Assembly: GCA_024229275.1 (NCBI GenBank)
Contig: JAAESQ010000184.1
Location: 1 to 52,972, forward strand
Direction: 5' to 3'
Source: a bacterium
GTDB taxonomy: Bacteria > Acidobacteriota > Thermoanaerobaculia > Thermoanaerobaculales > Sulfomarinibacteraceae
Length of the DNA: 52,972 nt
The notes under the pieces were generated by a model. The model ran no database searches. It was not told the origin of the DNA and was given only the letters and a program-made list of their open reading frames with translations. This document shows positions 7,661 through 18,034 of the stretch, piece after piece. Position 1 is the stretch's first letter; every line of letters begins with the position of its first letter. The position numbers and the translations under genes were made by a program.

Positions 7661-10600
7661 TGGCTGACATCAACAATACCTTTGGACTAGACGCCTCGCA
7701 AGCTATCCGCGAACTGGGCCGACTTGACACCGCCCTGGACGGTGTGAACGCATCGATCACCCAGGTACAAGTCACCGCATCGGGGAACATCGACACCCAA
7801 TTCAGTAAGTTGACACAGGACGCCAAGAAGGGCGGGGACAGTGCTAAGAAAGCATTGACAGGGATTAACACCGAGGCTCAGAAAGCAGCCAAGAGTGTTC
7901 AGGGGATCGGACTAGGATTCAAAGACGTCCTCCGTATTGTTGAGTCGCAGATTCTATTCTCCGCTATCAGCGGGATCAAGCAAGGATTCTCCGAGGCGGC
8001 AGATGCCGCTGCCGAGTTCGAGTTGCAGATCGCACGAATCAACGCGATTGCTGAGGACGGGAGCATTGGGCAGTTCAATGAGGACGTTAAGCAACTTGCC
8101 CGGGATCTAGGCCGATCACTTAGCGAAGTCGGAGAGGCGTCCTTTGAAGCATTGCAGAACGATATCGGTAACACCGAGGATACCTTCGACCTGTTACGCA
8201 CGACGGCACAAGAGTTGGCACTCGTCACGGGCGGTACCCTGCCGCAGGCAGTCAACTCTCTGTCATCTGTTATCAAGTCGTACAACCTTGACATCAACGA
8301 AGCCCAAGAGTTGTCCGGTGTATTCTTCGGGGCGATTAACGCCGGTCGTATCACGCTAGGCGAATTCGAGAACTCTCTCGGTACCATCACTCCGCTGGCC
8401 CGCGAGGTTGGAGTTGACTTCGAGAACGTAGCAACGGCTATCGCTACCATCACCCGATCGGGTACCAAGGCTAACGTGGCAACGACTCAGTTGCGTAACG
8501 TGTTCAACAAGTTGATTAAGCCTACCAAGGAACTCAAGCAAGTCTATCAGGATCTCGGAGTCGAAGGGTTCCAGCCGCTGGTTGAGCAGACCGGGAACTT
8601 CGCTGAGGCATTGCAACTCATCACGGCGGGTAAGACTGAGCAAGAGGTCGCCCGACTGTTCAATACCATTCGAGGTAACCTGGGTGTGCTTAACACCCTG
8701 TCCAACGAAGGTAAAGAGTTTGACGACGTATTGAAAGAGATCCGGAAGAACTCCGCAGACCTACCGGACGCAATCGCATCCATCGAAGCGACCTCCGCAC
8801 GGGAAGCCGCAAGGAACGCCGCTGAGTTAGAGATTATCTTCACAGAGCTAGGCGACGCCGCCCTCGATATCAAGAACATCTTCACAGGATTGTTCTTGGA
8901 AGTTATCGAAGACAGTGACGACGCTAAGTCCTCGATCGCAGCACTGACCCTTGGAGTCATCGGACTCACTACGGCCACTAAGCTACTGGGTGCGTCGTTC
9001 AAGACTGCCTTCATCCCAGCCGCAGCATTCGTCGCCGGTATCGTTATCGGTAACGAGATCGTGGACGCCTACGAGGAACTGTCTACGAGCCTTGCCGAGA
9101 TTCAAGACACCACCTCAAGACTTGAAGTCGATCGACTCAACGCACTGAGTGATACGGTTCGAGAACTGAACGACGCCAAGATCGACGACCTGCTGGAATC
9201 ATTCACAGACGTGGACTCGGCCCTGAACAGGAGCATCGAATCGGCTCGTGCCTTCAACACTGAATTGGTTGACGGGTTCAAAGAGGCGAACGTAGAGATC
9301 GACCAACTTCAAAACAACTTACTCGAATCATTCGGTGACGGGCGTAAGCGAATCATCGAACAGATCGGCGATGCAATCAAAGAGATTGACGCACAGATCA
9401 TCAAGGACACTCAGGCGATTCTCGACATCGGACGAGAGATCGAAGACTTCGGATTCGAGCGAGCCCTACGTGACTTGGAACAAGTCGAACAAGTTCAGGC
9501 AAGGATCGCACGTACGCAACAACAACTTAGCGAAGCCTTCAACGCCGCCGCGACAGCGGGTCTGGCAGAGGCGAGTCGAGACGAAGCCGAGGCTGTTACC
9601 AAGACGGCCCTGGCATCGGCCAAGGCTGCTCTGTCTGCTGCCGACCGACTCAAGGACGCAGAGCAAATCTCACAGGCGGAACTGCTCGTCAACTCGGCTC
9701 TCCGGGCACAGCAGTTGCTGCTCGAACGCCAGAACGAACTGAGACAACAGACGTCTACCACAGAGCTAGATAAGCAACGGCAGGCACTCATCAAGTTGAA
9801 CGCCGAGCAGCGTAAGGGACTTGGGGAGGCACTGGACCTCCGCAAGAAAGTCAACGAAGCAGTTCAGGAAGGTGCCCCCGAGTACCGAGTACAGGAACTG
9901 CGAGAAGCATTCGAGTCGGCCCGCGACGAAGCACTCCAAGGGTTGGCCGAATTCAGTAAGTCCAACATCGTTAAGTTGTTCGGACTTGAGAATGCCGCCG
10001 CGACAATCGAAGAAACCTTGATCGAAGGAGTCCGAGGACTTAGCCTGGATTGGAGCAACGCGGTTGAGTCGCTGCAAACCGCTCTGACTGAGAACGAGTT
10101 TCAGGCAGACGTCGAGGTCACTGCGATCATCAACGACGAGTCTGTCAGTGACATTGTTCGACGCATCGCTGCTATCGGCGAAGCCCGTGGAGGATTGCCA
10201 GGAGAGGCTACGGACGAAACGGCCCAAGGCTTGCGGACATTCATCGTCGCACAGACTGAACTGCAAAACTCAATCAAGCAAACGGGCATCGACCAGAAGG
10301 CCGCTATCGTCGAAGCCGCCGCCCAGTTGCGAGAGGCTAACCAGTTCACACTGCTGGGAGAGGGTATCAAGCCTCAAGCATCTGACATCGTGAACGCTAT
10401 CGGGGAGCCGATCTTCCAGGCGATTACGCAGATCGATACTGCCAGCAAGGCTGAGTTGTACGAGCTACAACAGAACCTCATCGCGGCTGGAAACGAACTC
10501 AACAACACGTCGGTCGGACTCCTCGGTGATATCACCTCAACGCGATTCCAGAAATTGCAAGAGGGTGTATCCGCCGCTCTGGATGGCATCCAGCAACGCA

Positions 10601-11211
10601 TTCAACAATTCGAGGCTGAGGCGGCATTCCAACCACAGGGCTTGGAGGACGCCGTTGAGGCTCTCCGGAGACTTGAGGACGCCGCTGCACAGGCATCTAT
10701 AAAGGCGGGAGATGCCGCTGACGAGACCGCTGCCATTGGAGATTCAGCTATGTCGTCTGATGCGTCTGTCGGAACCCTGGCTTCCACCACAGGGACTTTG
10801 GCGGGAGCGGCTGAACAAGCCGCTACTGCCTTTAGACAGATGCAGCAGGCGGCACTGGATGCCCTTGCCGCAGCAAATGCTGCAAAATCCGCAGGAAGTT
10901 CTGAATTCGCTGCCTTTGGCGGACAAGTTAAGTATAGGGCAGCAGGAGGCGACTCTCGTGGGCAGGACACAGTTCCTACCATGTTGAACCCGGAAGAATT
11001 CGTTGTGAACGCCAAGTCGGCTCGTAACTTCCTTCCGCAACTCAACGCAATCAACGCCGGTAACGTAAAGGGTGACATGGGGTCTAGTGACACCAATATC
11101 ACCATCGGCGACATTAACGTATCATCGACTTCCCAGCTACCCTCTCAGACAGCACGAGAGGTCGGCATTTCCATCAAACGCGAACTTCGCAGAGGAACAT
11201 TCCGGTTATGA
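7660..11211 (+). CDS. Tail tape measure protein
   Basis: At 1183 aa this is the longest gene of the window. Residues about 130-330 carry the TP901-type tape measure core (IARINAIAEDGS...RDLGRSLSEVGEASF... and AINAGRITLGEFENSLGTIT). A hydrophobic stretch near 425-465 could cross a membrane during DNA entry. Long alanine- and glutamate-rich coiled-coils fill the middle and end. The protein sets tail length and is expelled before DNA. By the usual rule of about 1.5 angstrom per residue it predicts a tail of roughly 180 nm, which is an inference. It starts in the stop of the previous gene and overlaps the next by 4 nt. Confidence 0.9.
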   Translation: MADINNTFGLDASQAIRELGRLDTALDGVNASITQVQVTASGNIDTQFSKLTQDAKKGGDSAKKALTGINTEAQKAAKSVQGIGLGFKDVLRIVESQILFSAISGIKQGFSEAADAAAEFELQIARINAIAEDGSIGQFNEDVKQLARDLGRSLSEVGEASFEALQNDIGNTEDTFDLLRTTAQELALVTGGTLPQAVNSLSSVIKSYNLDINEAQELSGVFFGAINAGRITLGEFENSLGTITPLAREVGVDFENVATAIATITRSGTKANVATTQLRNVFNKLIKPTKELKQVYQDLGVEGFQPLVEQTGNFAEALQLITAGKTEQEVARLFNTIRGNLGVLNTLSNEGKEFDDVLKEIRKNSADLPDAIASIEATSAREAARNAAELEIIFTELGDAALDIKNIFTGLFLEVIEDSDDAKSSIAALTLGVIGLTTATKLLGASFKTAFIPAAAFVAGIVIGNEIVDAYEELSTSLAEIQDTTSRLEVDRLNALSDTVRELNDAKIDDLLESFTDVDSALNRSIESARAFNTELVDGFKEANVEIDQLQNNLLESFGDGRKRIIEQIGDAIKEIDAQIIKDTQAILDIGREIEDFGFERALRDLEQVEQVQARIARTQQQLSEAFNAAATAGLAEASRDEAEAVTKTALASAKAALSAADRLKDAEQISQAELLVNSALRAQQLLLERQNELRQQTSTTELDKQRQALIKLNAEQRKGLGEALDLRKKVNEAVQEGAPEYRVQELREAFESARDEALQGLAEFSKSNIVKLFGLENAAATIEETLIEGVRGLSLDWSNAVESLQTALTENEFQADVEVTAIINDESVSDIVRRIAAIGEARGGLPGEATDETAQGLRTFIVAQTELQNSIKQTGIDQKAAIVEAAAQLREANQFTLLGEGIKPQASDIVNAIGEPIFQAITQIDTASKAELYELQQNLIAAGNELNNTSVGLLGDITSTRFQKLQEGVSAALDGIQQRIQQFEAEAAFQPQGLEDAVEALRRLEDAAAQASIKAGDAADETAAIGDSAMSSDASVGTLASTTGTLAGAAEQAATAFRQMQQAALDALAAANAAKSAGSSEFAAFGGQVKYRAAGGDSRGQDTVPTMLNPEEFVVNAKSARNFLPQLNAINAGNVKGDMGSSDTNITIGDINVSSTSQLPSQTAREVGISIKRELRRGTFRL

Positions 11212-11714
11212 AAAACCTCAATCTAAAGGGCCACTTCTCGGCTCAGTGCTTCGACAAGAACGGCGACCTCAAGTGGGAAGACGACTTCCCGAACGGCATC
11301 GTGGACGAAGGTCTGCACGGGTTGCTTGACGACTACTTCAAGGACAACACGGCTGGACCATCGGCATGGTACATCGGTCTCATCGACAACTCCCCTGCAC
11401 CGACTCTGGACGCAGGCGATACTGCCGCAGAGATCGGCGGGACGAATGGTTGGGACGAGTACGAATTGTACAGTGGAAGCAATCGACTGGCTTGGTCACC
11501 CGATGCCGCATCGACCAGAGCAATTAGCAACTCGACAACTGCTGACTTCACGATGACAAACGGCTCGACCGAAGTCATTTACGGTATCTTCATCGCCGAA
11601 GCACAAGTACGAGGTGCTACGACGGGCGTCCTATGGTCAACCGCTGCATTCAGCAGCACTGCAAGTGTTGAGACCAGTGACGTTCTAAAGATCACCTACA
11701 CGATCACGGGCTAA
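11208..11714 (+). CDS. Conserved tail-tip protein of unknown role
   Basis: The 168-aa protein is joined to the tape measure gene by an ATGA overlap. It reads WYIGLIDNSPAP near residue 47, GWDEYELYSG near 80, ISNSTTADFTMT and GVLWSTAAFSSTASV near the end. This succession of strands recurs in phage structural proteins next to tail fibre or baseplate genes. No enzyme motif is present. I place it as a minor virion protein from its neighbours and its beta-rich sequence. Confidence 0.5.
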   Translation: MKNLNLKGHFSAQCFDKNGDLKWEDDFPNGIVDEGLHGLLDDYFKDNTAGPSAWYIGLIDNSPAPTLDAGDTAAEIGGTNGWDEYELYSGSNRLAWSPDAASTRAISNSTTADFTMTNGSTEVIYGIFIAEAQVRGATTGVLWSTAAFSSTASVETSDVLKITYTITG

Positions 11715-11738
11715 TAAACCCGTTGGAGGGTTTGCCCG

Positions 11739-12911
11739 ATGACTGCAATTGGTTGCGAAGGTTTCGAGACGTACGGCGAGAGCGGTGCGTCCGAGTCGGA
11801 TATTCAAACACGCATCAACGCCACCTCGGACTTCAAGTGGAGTACGAGCGGGGCGGACATGGATGTTACTCTGTCCACGGGTTATGACAGCGAAGGACTG
11901 TGCCTGGACATCGATGACGCCGTTGGCAATGGTGCCGGTGAGCGGCGGTATATCCAAGTAGCTATGGGGTCCGCATACAATGATACCACCACGGGGTCGG
12001 TGAATGAGTACTGCGTAGGGTTCCACTATTACAACGGTGAGCTTGACACCTCGGGGACTAGCATTCCGCAGAGGACTATTTGGTACAACTCCCAGGGGAC
12101 GTACGGCTCGAATCCCAGCCATAACCCCCTGAGCAAGTTGATCGTAGCTAATAACAGCGTGGACTTGATCTTCGACCCGCCCACCGGTTCAAATAGTACG
12201 ATGAGTGGCGTTCTGACTAAGAACACGTGGCACTTTATCGAGCTTTGGTACAAACCAACTACTTCTGGTGCTAACGGCGGGTTCGTTAAGATCTACGTAG
12301 ACCAGTCGAACGTACTCGACGTCTCAGCAAGCGTGGCTAACGGCCCTTTCTACAAGAACCTGGGATTCGCAATAGGGTCAGAGATTACGGTCGGAGGTGA
12401 TAGTAACGACGGGGCTAGCTCTCAAGGGAGCAAGTTCGATAACGTCTACTGGATTGAAGTTGACGGCGTAACTCATACAGCACCGCTCGAAGACTGCCGG
12501 GTCAAGTTGTTGTCCCCTACGTCGGACGGTACTCCGAGCGATTGGACCGCCTCGACCGGAAGCGACAACTACGCACTGGTTGACGAGCAAGACTGGGACG
12601 AGACCGATTACGTCGAAGCCGCTACGGGTACAGTCGCGACACCACAAGATGATAACTACGGGCTAACAACGCTGGGAAGTGCTGATAGCGTGGAAGGTCT
12701 TCGAGTGGATGTTGTTTGCAAGGCAACGGACGGTACTCCATCGCTACACATCGGTTTCGATGACGGCACGGTGGACGTAGACGACCGGGGAGTAATCGGT
12801 ACGTCCTCTACGGTTCAGGAGATGAAGTTCTTCCCACAAGATCCAAGCAGTGCCGCGTGGACCGTATCGAGCGTGAACAGTGTGGAAGCTACACAAAGGA
12901 TGACTGAGTAA
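11739..12911 (+). CDS. Tail protein with a lectin-like (LamG/ConA) domain
   Basis: The 390-aa product begins with CEGFETYGE, a common start of phage proteins with a concanavalin-like jelly roll. NTWHFIELWYKP near 170 and GGFVKIYVDQSNVLD near 185 are typical strands of LamG-type folds, followed by FDNVYWIEVDG. The C-terminal 150 residues form a second beta domain. Such proteins often sit at the tail tip and touch host glycans. The gene starts 24 nt after the previous stop with a GGAGG ahead of its ATG and overlaps the next by one base. Confidence 0.6.
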   Translation: MTAIGCEGFETYGESGASESDIQTRINATSDFKWSTSGADMDVTLSTGYDSEGLCLDIDDAVGNGAGERRYIQVAMGSAYNDTTTGSVNEYCVGFHYYNGELDTSGTSIPQRTIWYNSQGTYGSNPSHNPLSKLIVANNSVDLIFDPPTGSNSTMSGVLTKNTWHFIELWYKPTTSGANGGFVKIYVDQSNVLDVSASVANGPFYKNLGFAIGSEITVGGDSNDGASSQGSKFDNVYWIEVDGVTHTAPLEDCRVKLLSPTSDGTPSDWTASTGSDNYALVDEQDWDETDYVEAATGTVATPQDDNYGLTTLGSADSVEGLRVDVVCKATDGTPSLHIGFDDGTVDVDDRGVIGTSSTVQEMKFFPQDPSSAAWTVSSVNSVEATQRMTE

Positions 12912-14194
12912 TGACCATTCGTAGCTACCAGTTTCAGGTCCAAGCTCTCATCGTACCTTCCGGGTTCAGTACGTTCACGCGTACGGTAGAGCAGGATATC
13001 AATCTAGCCGGGACAGCTACCTACGGCCCGCTGGGTACTGTGGTAGAGACTGAACTCGGCATCACCGATTCTGCTAGCTTGCTTCTAATCCCGGGTGGGG
13101 TGACTAAGGCGTCGAACACTCTGCTGTTCACTCAGGACGTTCTTATCGATGGGATCATCGATGTCACCCCTTCTCAGGACATCGGACTGACTGATGCCGC
13201 CGAGTGGAATGGCCCGATCCCACGTAGCGTTACGCAGAGCGTGTTCCGAGATAGTCAAGCAACGTACAGGTACGGTGAACGAACCGTGTCGATCGAACAA
13301 GACCTGTCATTGGTGCAGTCGATTGCAACTGTAAAAGAGTACGGGGTAACTGACGACCTGGGACTGACCGACGATGCGAGTAGGCTGAATCGTTACCCGG
13401 AAAACGACCTTGGACTATCGGGTGCTTCGGTATGGGGTTGGGGCAAAGACGCAGAGAACAGACTTAACCTAACTGATACCGTCGAAGACAACCGCATCCA
13501 GACTAAGCGGCTATCGGACGAGGGGTTCATCACACAAGCCGCAGCATGGTACATCGAATCGCGATGTGCCCGGTCGCAGCGAACAGCCTTCCACGGTGAA
13601 GGCGGCATTGCACCGGAAGAAGAAAGGCTTGAGTACGAGTCGCCGTTCTTAATGCAAAGTAAGACCACGGGCGAGACTGTAATGCTCCGCTCACCTGAAT
13701 CCGATAACAAGTACCGGTACGCATTCAACCGGACGAACAGAAGGTTCTTCGACAACTCGGCAGACATCTACGCAGATGACAACTGGGCTACCGAGGACAC
13801 TCAGATCTATACTATCGTAGCGAACAAGCGGGACGAGATGGAAGTCGTCTGGACGTTCCTACAACAATACTTAGGACAAGAAGTCCTAATCAAAGACTGG
13901 AAAGGTAGGACATGGAATGTCATCATTACCAACCCCGGTCAACTCTACGCAGAGGATGCCGAAGGCTATTGGACGCTTGACTTCGAGGTCGTAGGGGACG
14001 CATTGGATGGCGAGTACGTACCTACTGATATGGAAATCAGTGACGACGTATCACGGGCAGGAAGCCTATGGAACCGATCGGGTGAAGGAACGGATGTCCT
14101 CACCCAGTCAGTTCTAGTTGCACATGAATGGTCACCGGCAGTGCCGGGCGACGACATCTCACTCGGCGTAACTGCATCCTTTGAAATCGTATAA
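12911..14194 (+). CDS. Distal tail protein with repeated beta modules
   Basis: The 427-aa product has loosely repeated modules in its first 190 residues, with recurring (D/N)(L/I)(G/N)L(T/S)D(A/T/D) phrases such as DIGLTDAAEW, DLGLTDDAS and RLNLTDTVED. The C-terminal half reads YRYAFNRTNRRFFDN...VVWTFLQQYLGQEVLIKDW...YWTLDFEVVGD, the layout of distal tail (Dit-like) or receptor-proximal proteins. A last DLTQ/DISLG-like phrase closes it. The repeats suggest a modular spacer. Role is inferred from order between tape measure and hub. Confidence 0.45.
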   Translation: MTIRSYQFQVQALIVPSGFSTFTRTVEQDINLAGTATYGPLGTVVETELGITDSASLLLIPGGVTKASNTLLFTQDVLIDGIIDVTPSQDIGLTDAAEWNGPIPRSVTQSVFRDSQATYRYGERTVSIEQDLSLVQSIATVKEYGVTDDLGLTDDASRLNRYPENDLGLSGASVWGWGKDAENRLNLTDTVEDNRIQTKRLSDEGFITQAAAWYIESRCARSQRTAFHGEGGIAPEEERLEYESPFLMQSKTTGETVMLRSPESDNKYRYAFNRTNRRFFDNSADIYADDNWATEDTQIYTIVANKRDEMEVVWTFLQQYLGQEVLIKDWKGRTWNVIITNPGQLYAEDAEGYWTLDFEVVGDALDGEYVPTDMEISDDVSRAGSLWNRSGEGTDVLTQSVLVAHEWSPAVPGDDISLGVTASFEIV

Positions 14195-14562
14195 TGGCAC
14201 AACAATACTTCCGACTAGAGGCACCGTACCCCGCAGTGGCGTCTACGTTGCTATTGCCGCAACCTGAGATTGGAAACAATCAAGGGTTGAACTCGCTGGT
14301 GAACGTCATCAAGATGATGGACGGTAGTCGGCGATCGTATATCCAGAAGGGTGAGAACAAGCGAAGTCATCGATGGACGTTCACGTTAAGCTCCGAGAAG
14401 GCGTTCGAGTTCGCCGACTTCGTTAAGAGATATCGCGGTGCAACATTCAGAGTTAATTGGCGGGACGTTACCATCACTGGCAAGCTGGACTTGAATCCGC
14501 TTGACGTCGGTGGGGTTGGCAGAGAATACTACAGCGTGACTATGGGACTGATTGAAGTATGA
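14194..14562 (+). CDS. Minor tail protein, distal-tail-like
   Basis: A 122-aa protein with strands SHRWTFTLSSEKAFEFADFV, RGATFRVNWRDVTITG and a closing REYYSVTMGLIEV. Short beta proteins of this sort sit between tape measure and hub in siphophages and form the ring at the tube end. It resembles the C-terminal half of the preceding protein in spacing (WTF...VVG), so the two may share a fold. It overlaps both neighbours by 1-4 nt. Confidence 0.5.
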   Translation: MAQQYFRLEAPYPAVASTLLLPQPEIGNNQGLNSLVNVIKMMDGSRRSYIQKGENKRSHRWTFTLSSEKAFEFADFVKRYRGATFRVNWRDVTITGKLDLNPLDVGGVGREYYSVTMGLIEV

Positions 14563-17471
14563 GAACTGTAAGCAGTGCTGTAGCTAACCGTCTGTCGCAG
14601 AAGTTCGGCCTTGAGTCCACCGTGTTCATCGGAGTGACCTGGGGAACGAGCGGCGAGAGCTACTACTCGGGTACCGAGTTCAAGGGTGCCCGTAAGTCTG
14701 TAGTGCAACTGGGCGGACTTGAGACTACCCAACGGATCACAGGGAGTGGAGTGACACAAAGTGTTACCGTGACCCTTAGTGATACCGATGGTCACCTCTC
14801 GCTAATCATGGATACAATCGACATCCACAAGCGACCTGCAAAGGTTTACTTGGGGTTCGATAATATCAAGCCGAGCCAAGCTGTTACGCTTATCGACGGC
14901 GAGATCAACAGTGAGATGAAGTGGGACGACCAAGCCCGGACTCTCACATTCACGATCGTAAACAAGATCGAAGGACGTCAGTTCGGATTCGCGATGGAGG
15001 ATGGGTACTTCGCTAAGGTCAATGAGAATGACCGATCGAAGGCATGGCCCTTCCGCTTCGGCGAGACCTGTGCTTACCCTGCTGTTAAGGTAGCGAACGG
15101 CGTCCAAGGTATTCTCCGAGTTGGTCAAGGGGTTGCGGACCCTACGCTAGATGCACAGCTATGTCAAGCAGAGAACATCGTGTGTCCACAGGTGCCAGTC
15201 GAGGAAGGTGTTAAGCGAAACACTGTTCCCGAGAACTCCAACCTGTCCAACGCTATCCGGGGATGGGAAAACTCCGACCCGTTCGCGTATCAACCCGATG
15301 CCCGCTTCGGCCTGAACATCATGCGGATCGAGGGAGAGGGATCACCGTACACTGGGGACGGAACTCAGTCGGGTACAACCCGTGTCGATCCACGGTGCGA
15401 GCATAACAAGTTCAAGAAGATGTGCCAGCTACTGCGTGACCGAGCCAACCAGCTTGTGTACGTGGAGGACGCACTGACTGTCTATGGCGGGGAAGAGTTT
15501 CCGCAGGACCGCACGATCACGATCATGGTCGATGACGTTGAGTACACCGGAGTCATGTCGGGCGAGACGTTCACAATCGAAACTACGAACCGACTCGACC
15601 AGCCAAGCGACAACCCATCCTGTACGGGCGTGGGCGACTACACGCTAGGCTACCGGGGCGGACAAGAGCAACAGCCGGGATCACTGGAAGAGTGTAGCGA
15701 ACCGACTGCTAACAGAATCCTCAGAGTGGTTGGCGGTGCGGGAGAGGCATGGCGGAATCTGGGAGAGATGGATAGTTCAGGGTTCAAGTGGTTGCCCGCT
15801 GGAACCAATGTCGTACTCGCGGAGAGTACCGTCGAGGTGAACGTCGTCTCGTTAATCCCTGGTACGGTTGACGGCGTGTTCGCGTACCGACGACTAGGCG
15901 ACCAGTCGGTTCTAACTGAACTCCCAACTGACTACTACGAAGTTGTGACGACCGACTACGGCGACCTGCAAGCAGTTGAGGTTCACTTGGTTCAGCCGTT
16001 GACATCGTGGTACGATGAGAACTGGTCGGCACAGGTATACGTAGCCTTCACGTCCGACGTGGGGCCGAACCCTATCGACGCCCTTGAGTGGATCATCGAG
16101 AACTACACCGACTATACCCACGACACGACCACCTTCGATGCGGTCAAGACGAAGCTCGCTAACTACCCTTGTAACTACTATCACGCCAAGAAAGAGGACG
16201 TGCTAGTAACCATGCAACGGATTGCGTACGAGGCACGTTGTGCCCTCATCATCACCGACAACGTGGTCAAGATCAAGTACCTGTCACCCGAGCCTGCTGC
16301 CGACAAGACGTTCACCGAGTCGGACATCGTGGACGGTAGCTTCGGATTCTCCATGTCGCGAACCGAGGAACTGATTACAAGCCAGGGTGTTACATGGCAA
16401 CCGTGGGGTGCCGACGCACTGGCATCGATGAAGGTTACCCGCACGTTCCGAGTAGAGAACAACATTGAGAAGTACGGATTCTTCGATTCAGAGGACGTCT
16501 ACGAAACAATCAACAACGAAGCACAGGCTATCAAGACCGCCACGTTCTGGTCGATCCGAAACAGTAACACGTGGAAGGAAGTATTCTTCACGACCACCCT
16601 GGAACACATGGACTTGGAGTTGTACGACTGTATCGAGTTGAACATCTCGCCGTTCCCTAATGTGAAGACGTCGGTAAAGAGCATGACCGTCAACCCGGAG
16701 AACGGAACGGTTGACTTCGTATGCTGGACGCCCGTACTGTCCGGAAGCGATGGAGCATACATCTTTGCGTGGCCCGGTGACATCGATGAGATCCCGTATC
16801 CGGATAGTAGCATCGACGTACCTGCCCCGCCAATCTCGATCACGCCTCCGGAAGATCACCCGCTATTCGTACCAGACCCGAACCCGATCGTCCCGGCAGT
16901 TAAGGGTGATAGATTCCCGACTGACTACAATGACGTGTACCCCGAGTTGCTCTGTCCCGCAGTTACCGAGCCCGAGTTGATCGACGAGATCGAACCTCAG
17001 TTCAATCGTATCGACTTCCTCGACTACGAAGCGGAAGCAGTGGACGCCGATGAGAAGGGTGGGAACGGCCTGAACTTCTCGGCAGAGGATACTCCCGAGA
17101 TTGAAGTGTGCGGACGCCCATCACTTGAAGCGTGCGTGTACGAGGTGACTGTTCAGTACGCTAGTGCGACATCGATTGCGACCGGGACCGGATCTGGTTT
17201 CGACTGTGACATTCAACCCGGTGCCTGTACGCCAAGTGCGGTTGGTGCCCGGTGCGGCGGACCTTCGTTCTTCCTGTGTAAGACGTTCGGTAGTAAGGCG
17301 ATGGCAACCGCATACGTGGGAGTCATTGAGAGTCAGATCGAACGAGGCTACTGCAAGTGGACCAACGCGAAGCAAGGGCCGATCGGAGTCGTCGGGCCTA
17401 AAGGGGCTGGGGCCGACTGTAGTGGTGATAATTCAATCGACGTACAAACAGGTGGTGAGAAGGCCCCATGA
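14559..17471 (+). CDS. Tail hub / baseplate protein
   Basis: The 970-aa product starts with a region common to hub proteins (FIGVTWGT...RKSVVQLGGLETTQRITGSG, then a SVTVTLSDTDGHL strand and a second ring-like domain near 130). NPIDALEWIIENYTDYTHD near 505 and TMQRIAYEARCALIITDNVV near 550 are typical of the conserved core of phage tail-tip attachment proteins. The C-terminal part is proline- and cysteine-rich. The next gene is also cysteine-rich, so a metal- or disulfide-stabilised tip is possible. It overlaps the next gene by 4 nt. Confidence 0.65.
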   Translation: MRTVSSAVANRLSQKFGLESTVFIGVTWGTSGESYYSGTEFKGARKSVVQLGGLETTQRITGSGVTQSVTVTLSDTDGHLSLIMDTIDIHKRPAKVYLGFDNIKPSQAVTLIDGEINSEMKWDDQARTLTFTIVNKIEGRQFGFAMEDGYFAKVNENDRSKAWPFRFGETCAYPAVKVANGVQGILRVGQGVADPTLDAQLCQAENIVCPQVPVEEGVKRNTVPENSNLSNAIRGWENSDPFAYQPDARFGLNIMRIEGEGSPYTGDGTQSGTTRVDPRCEHNKFKKMCQLLRDRANQLVYVEDALTVYGGEEFPQDRTITIMVDDVEYTGVMSGETFTIETTNRLDQPSDNPSCTGVGDYTLGYRGGQEQQPGSLEECSEPTANRILRVVGGAGEAWRNLGEMDSSGFKWLPAGTNVVLAESTVEVNVVSLIPGTVDGVFAYRRLGDQSVLTELPTDYYEVVTTDYGDLQAVEVHLVQPLTSWYDENWSAQVYVAFTSDVGPNPIDALEWIIENYTDYTHDTTTFDAVKTKLANYPCNYYHAKKEDVLVTMQRIAYEARCALIITDNVVKIKYLSPEPAADKTFTESDIVDGSFGFSMSRTEELITSQGVTWQPWGADALASMKVTRTFRVENNIEKYGFFDSEDVYETINNEAQAIKTATFWSIRNSNTWKEVFFTTTLEHMDLELYDCIELNISPFPNVKTSVKSMTVNPENGTVDFVCWTPVLSGSDGAYIFAWPGDIDEIPYPDSSIDVPAPPISITPPEDHPLFVPDPNPIVPAVKGDRFPTDYNDVYPELLCPAVTEPELIDEIEPQFNRIDFLDYEAEAVDADEKGGNGLNFSAEDTPEIEVCGRPSLEACVYEVTVQYASATSIATGTGSGFDCDIQPGACTPSAVGARCGGPSFFLCKTFGSKAMATAYVGVIESQIERGYCKWTNAKQGPIGVVGPKGAGADCSGDNSIDVQTGGEKAP

Positions 17472-18031
17472 GCTTAAACTGTCGGAAACGTCAGAAGGAA
17501 CGTAACGGCGACCAAGTGTTATATCGATGTGTCCACAAGAAGGCGGACACCTATCGATCCGAAGTCAGCGAAGCCGCATGTGCTGCGTGCCCGCTGGCTG
17601 TTCTGGTCAAGTCTAAGAAGAAGGGCCAGAAGAACCTAGCAGACCTACCAGTCATCGAGACGGGTCCGTACCCATCGTGTGAGTTCAGAATATCCGGCAC
17701 CTGTGCAGTGACAAGTCTGCCAGTGAATCCCGAGATCTGTAACCGGTGTGCCAAGGACACCAAGATGGAGACGGCACGGTTCGGCGAGAAGGTCATGAAC
17801 TATTCAAAGGCTCTCCGCAAGTGGATTGCCGCCGGGCGTCCCGAGCGAACGGATGAGGAGGTAGCGGCAATACTCGCAGAGCATTGTGGCGGGTGCAGGA
17901 TGTACGACAAGAAGCGAGAAGTGTGTAACTCATGTGGATGCCCCGCGAACAAGAACCTTCCGGCAATCCGTAACAAATTAAAGATGGCGACGGAGGCTTG
18001 TCCGTTGGGCCGGTTTGGAACAAAGGAGTGA
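17468..18031 (+). CDS. Cysteine-rich tail-tip-associated protein
   Basis: The 187-aa protein has cysteines in pairs along its length: CAACP near 36, CNRCAKDT near 90, then HCGGCRMYD, CNSCGCPANKNLPAIRNKL and a final ACPLGRF. The last 50 residues follow a recurring phage pattern C-x2-C, C-x2-C-x-C, nKl.ma...CP.g. Metal binding is likely. Proteins like this follow the hub gene in several phages, and they may bind iron or zinc at the tail tip. The exact role is unknown. It begins with an ATGA overlap onto the hub gene. Confidence 0.55.
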   Translation: MSLNCRKRQKERNGDQVLYRCVHKKADTYRSEVSEAACAACPLAVLVKSKKKGQKNLADLPVIETGPYPSCEFRISGTCAVTSLPVNPEICNRCAKDTKMETARFGEKVMNYSKALRKWIAAGRPERTDEEVAAILAEHCGGCRMYDKKREVCNSCGCPANKNLPAIRNKLKMATEACPLGRFGTKE

Positions 18032-18034
18032 CAG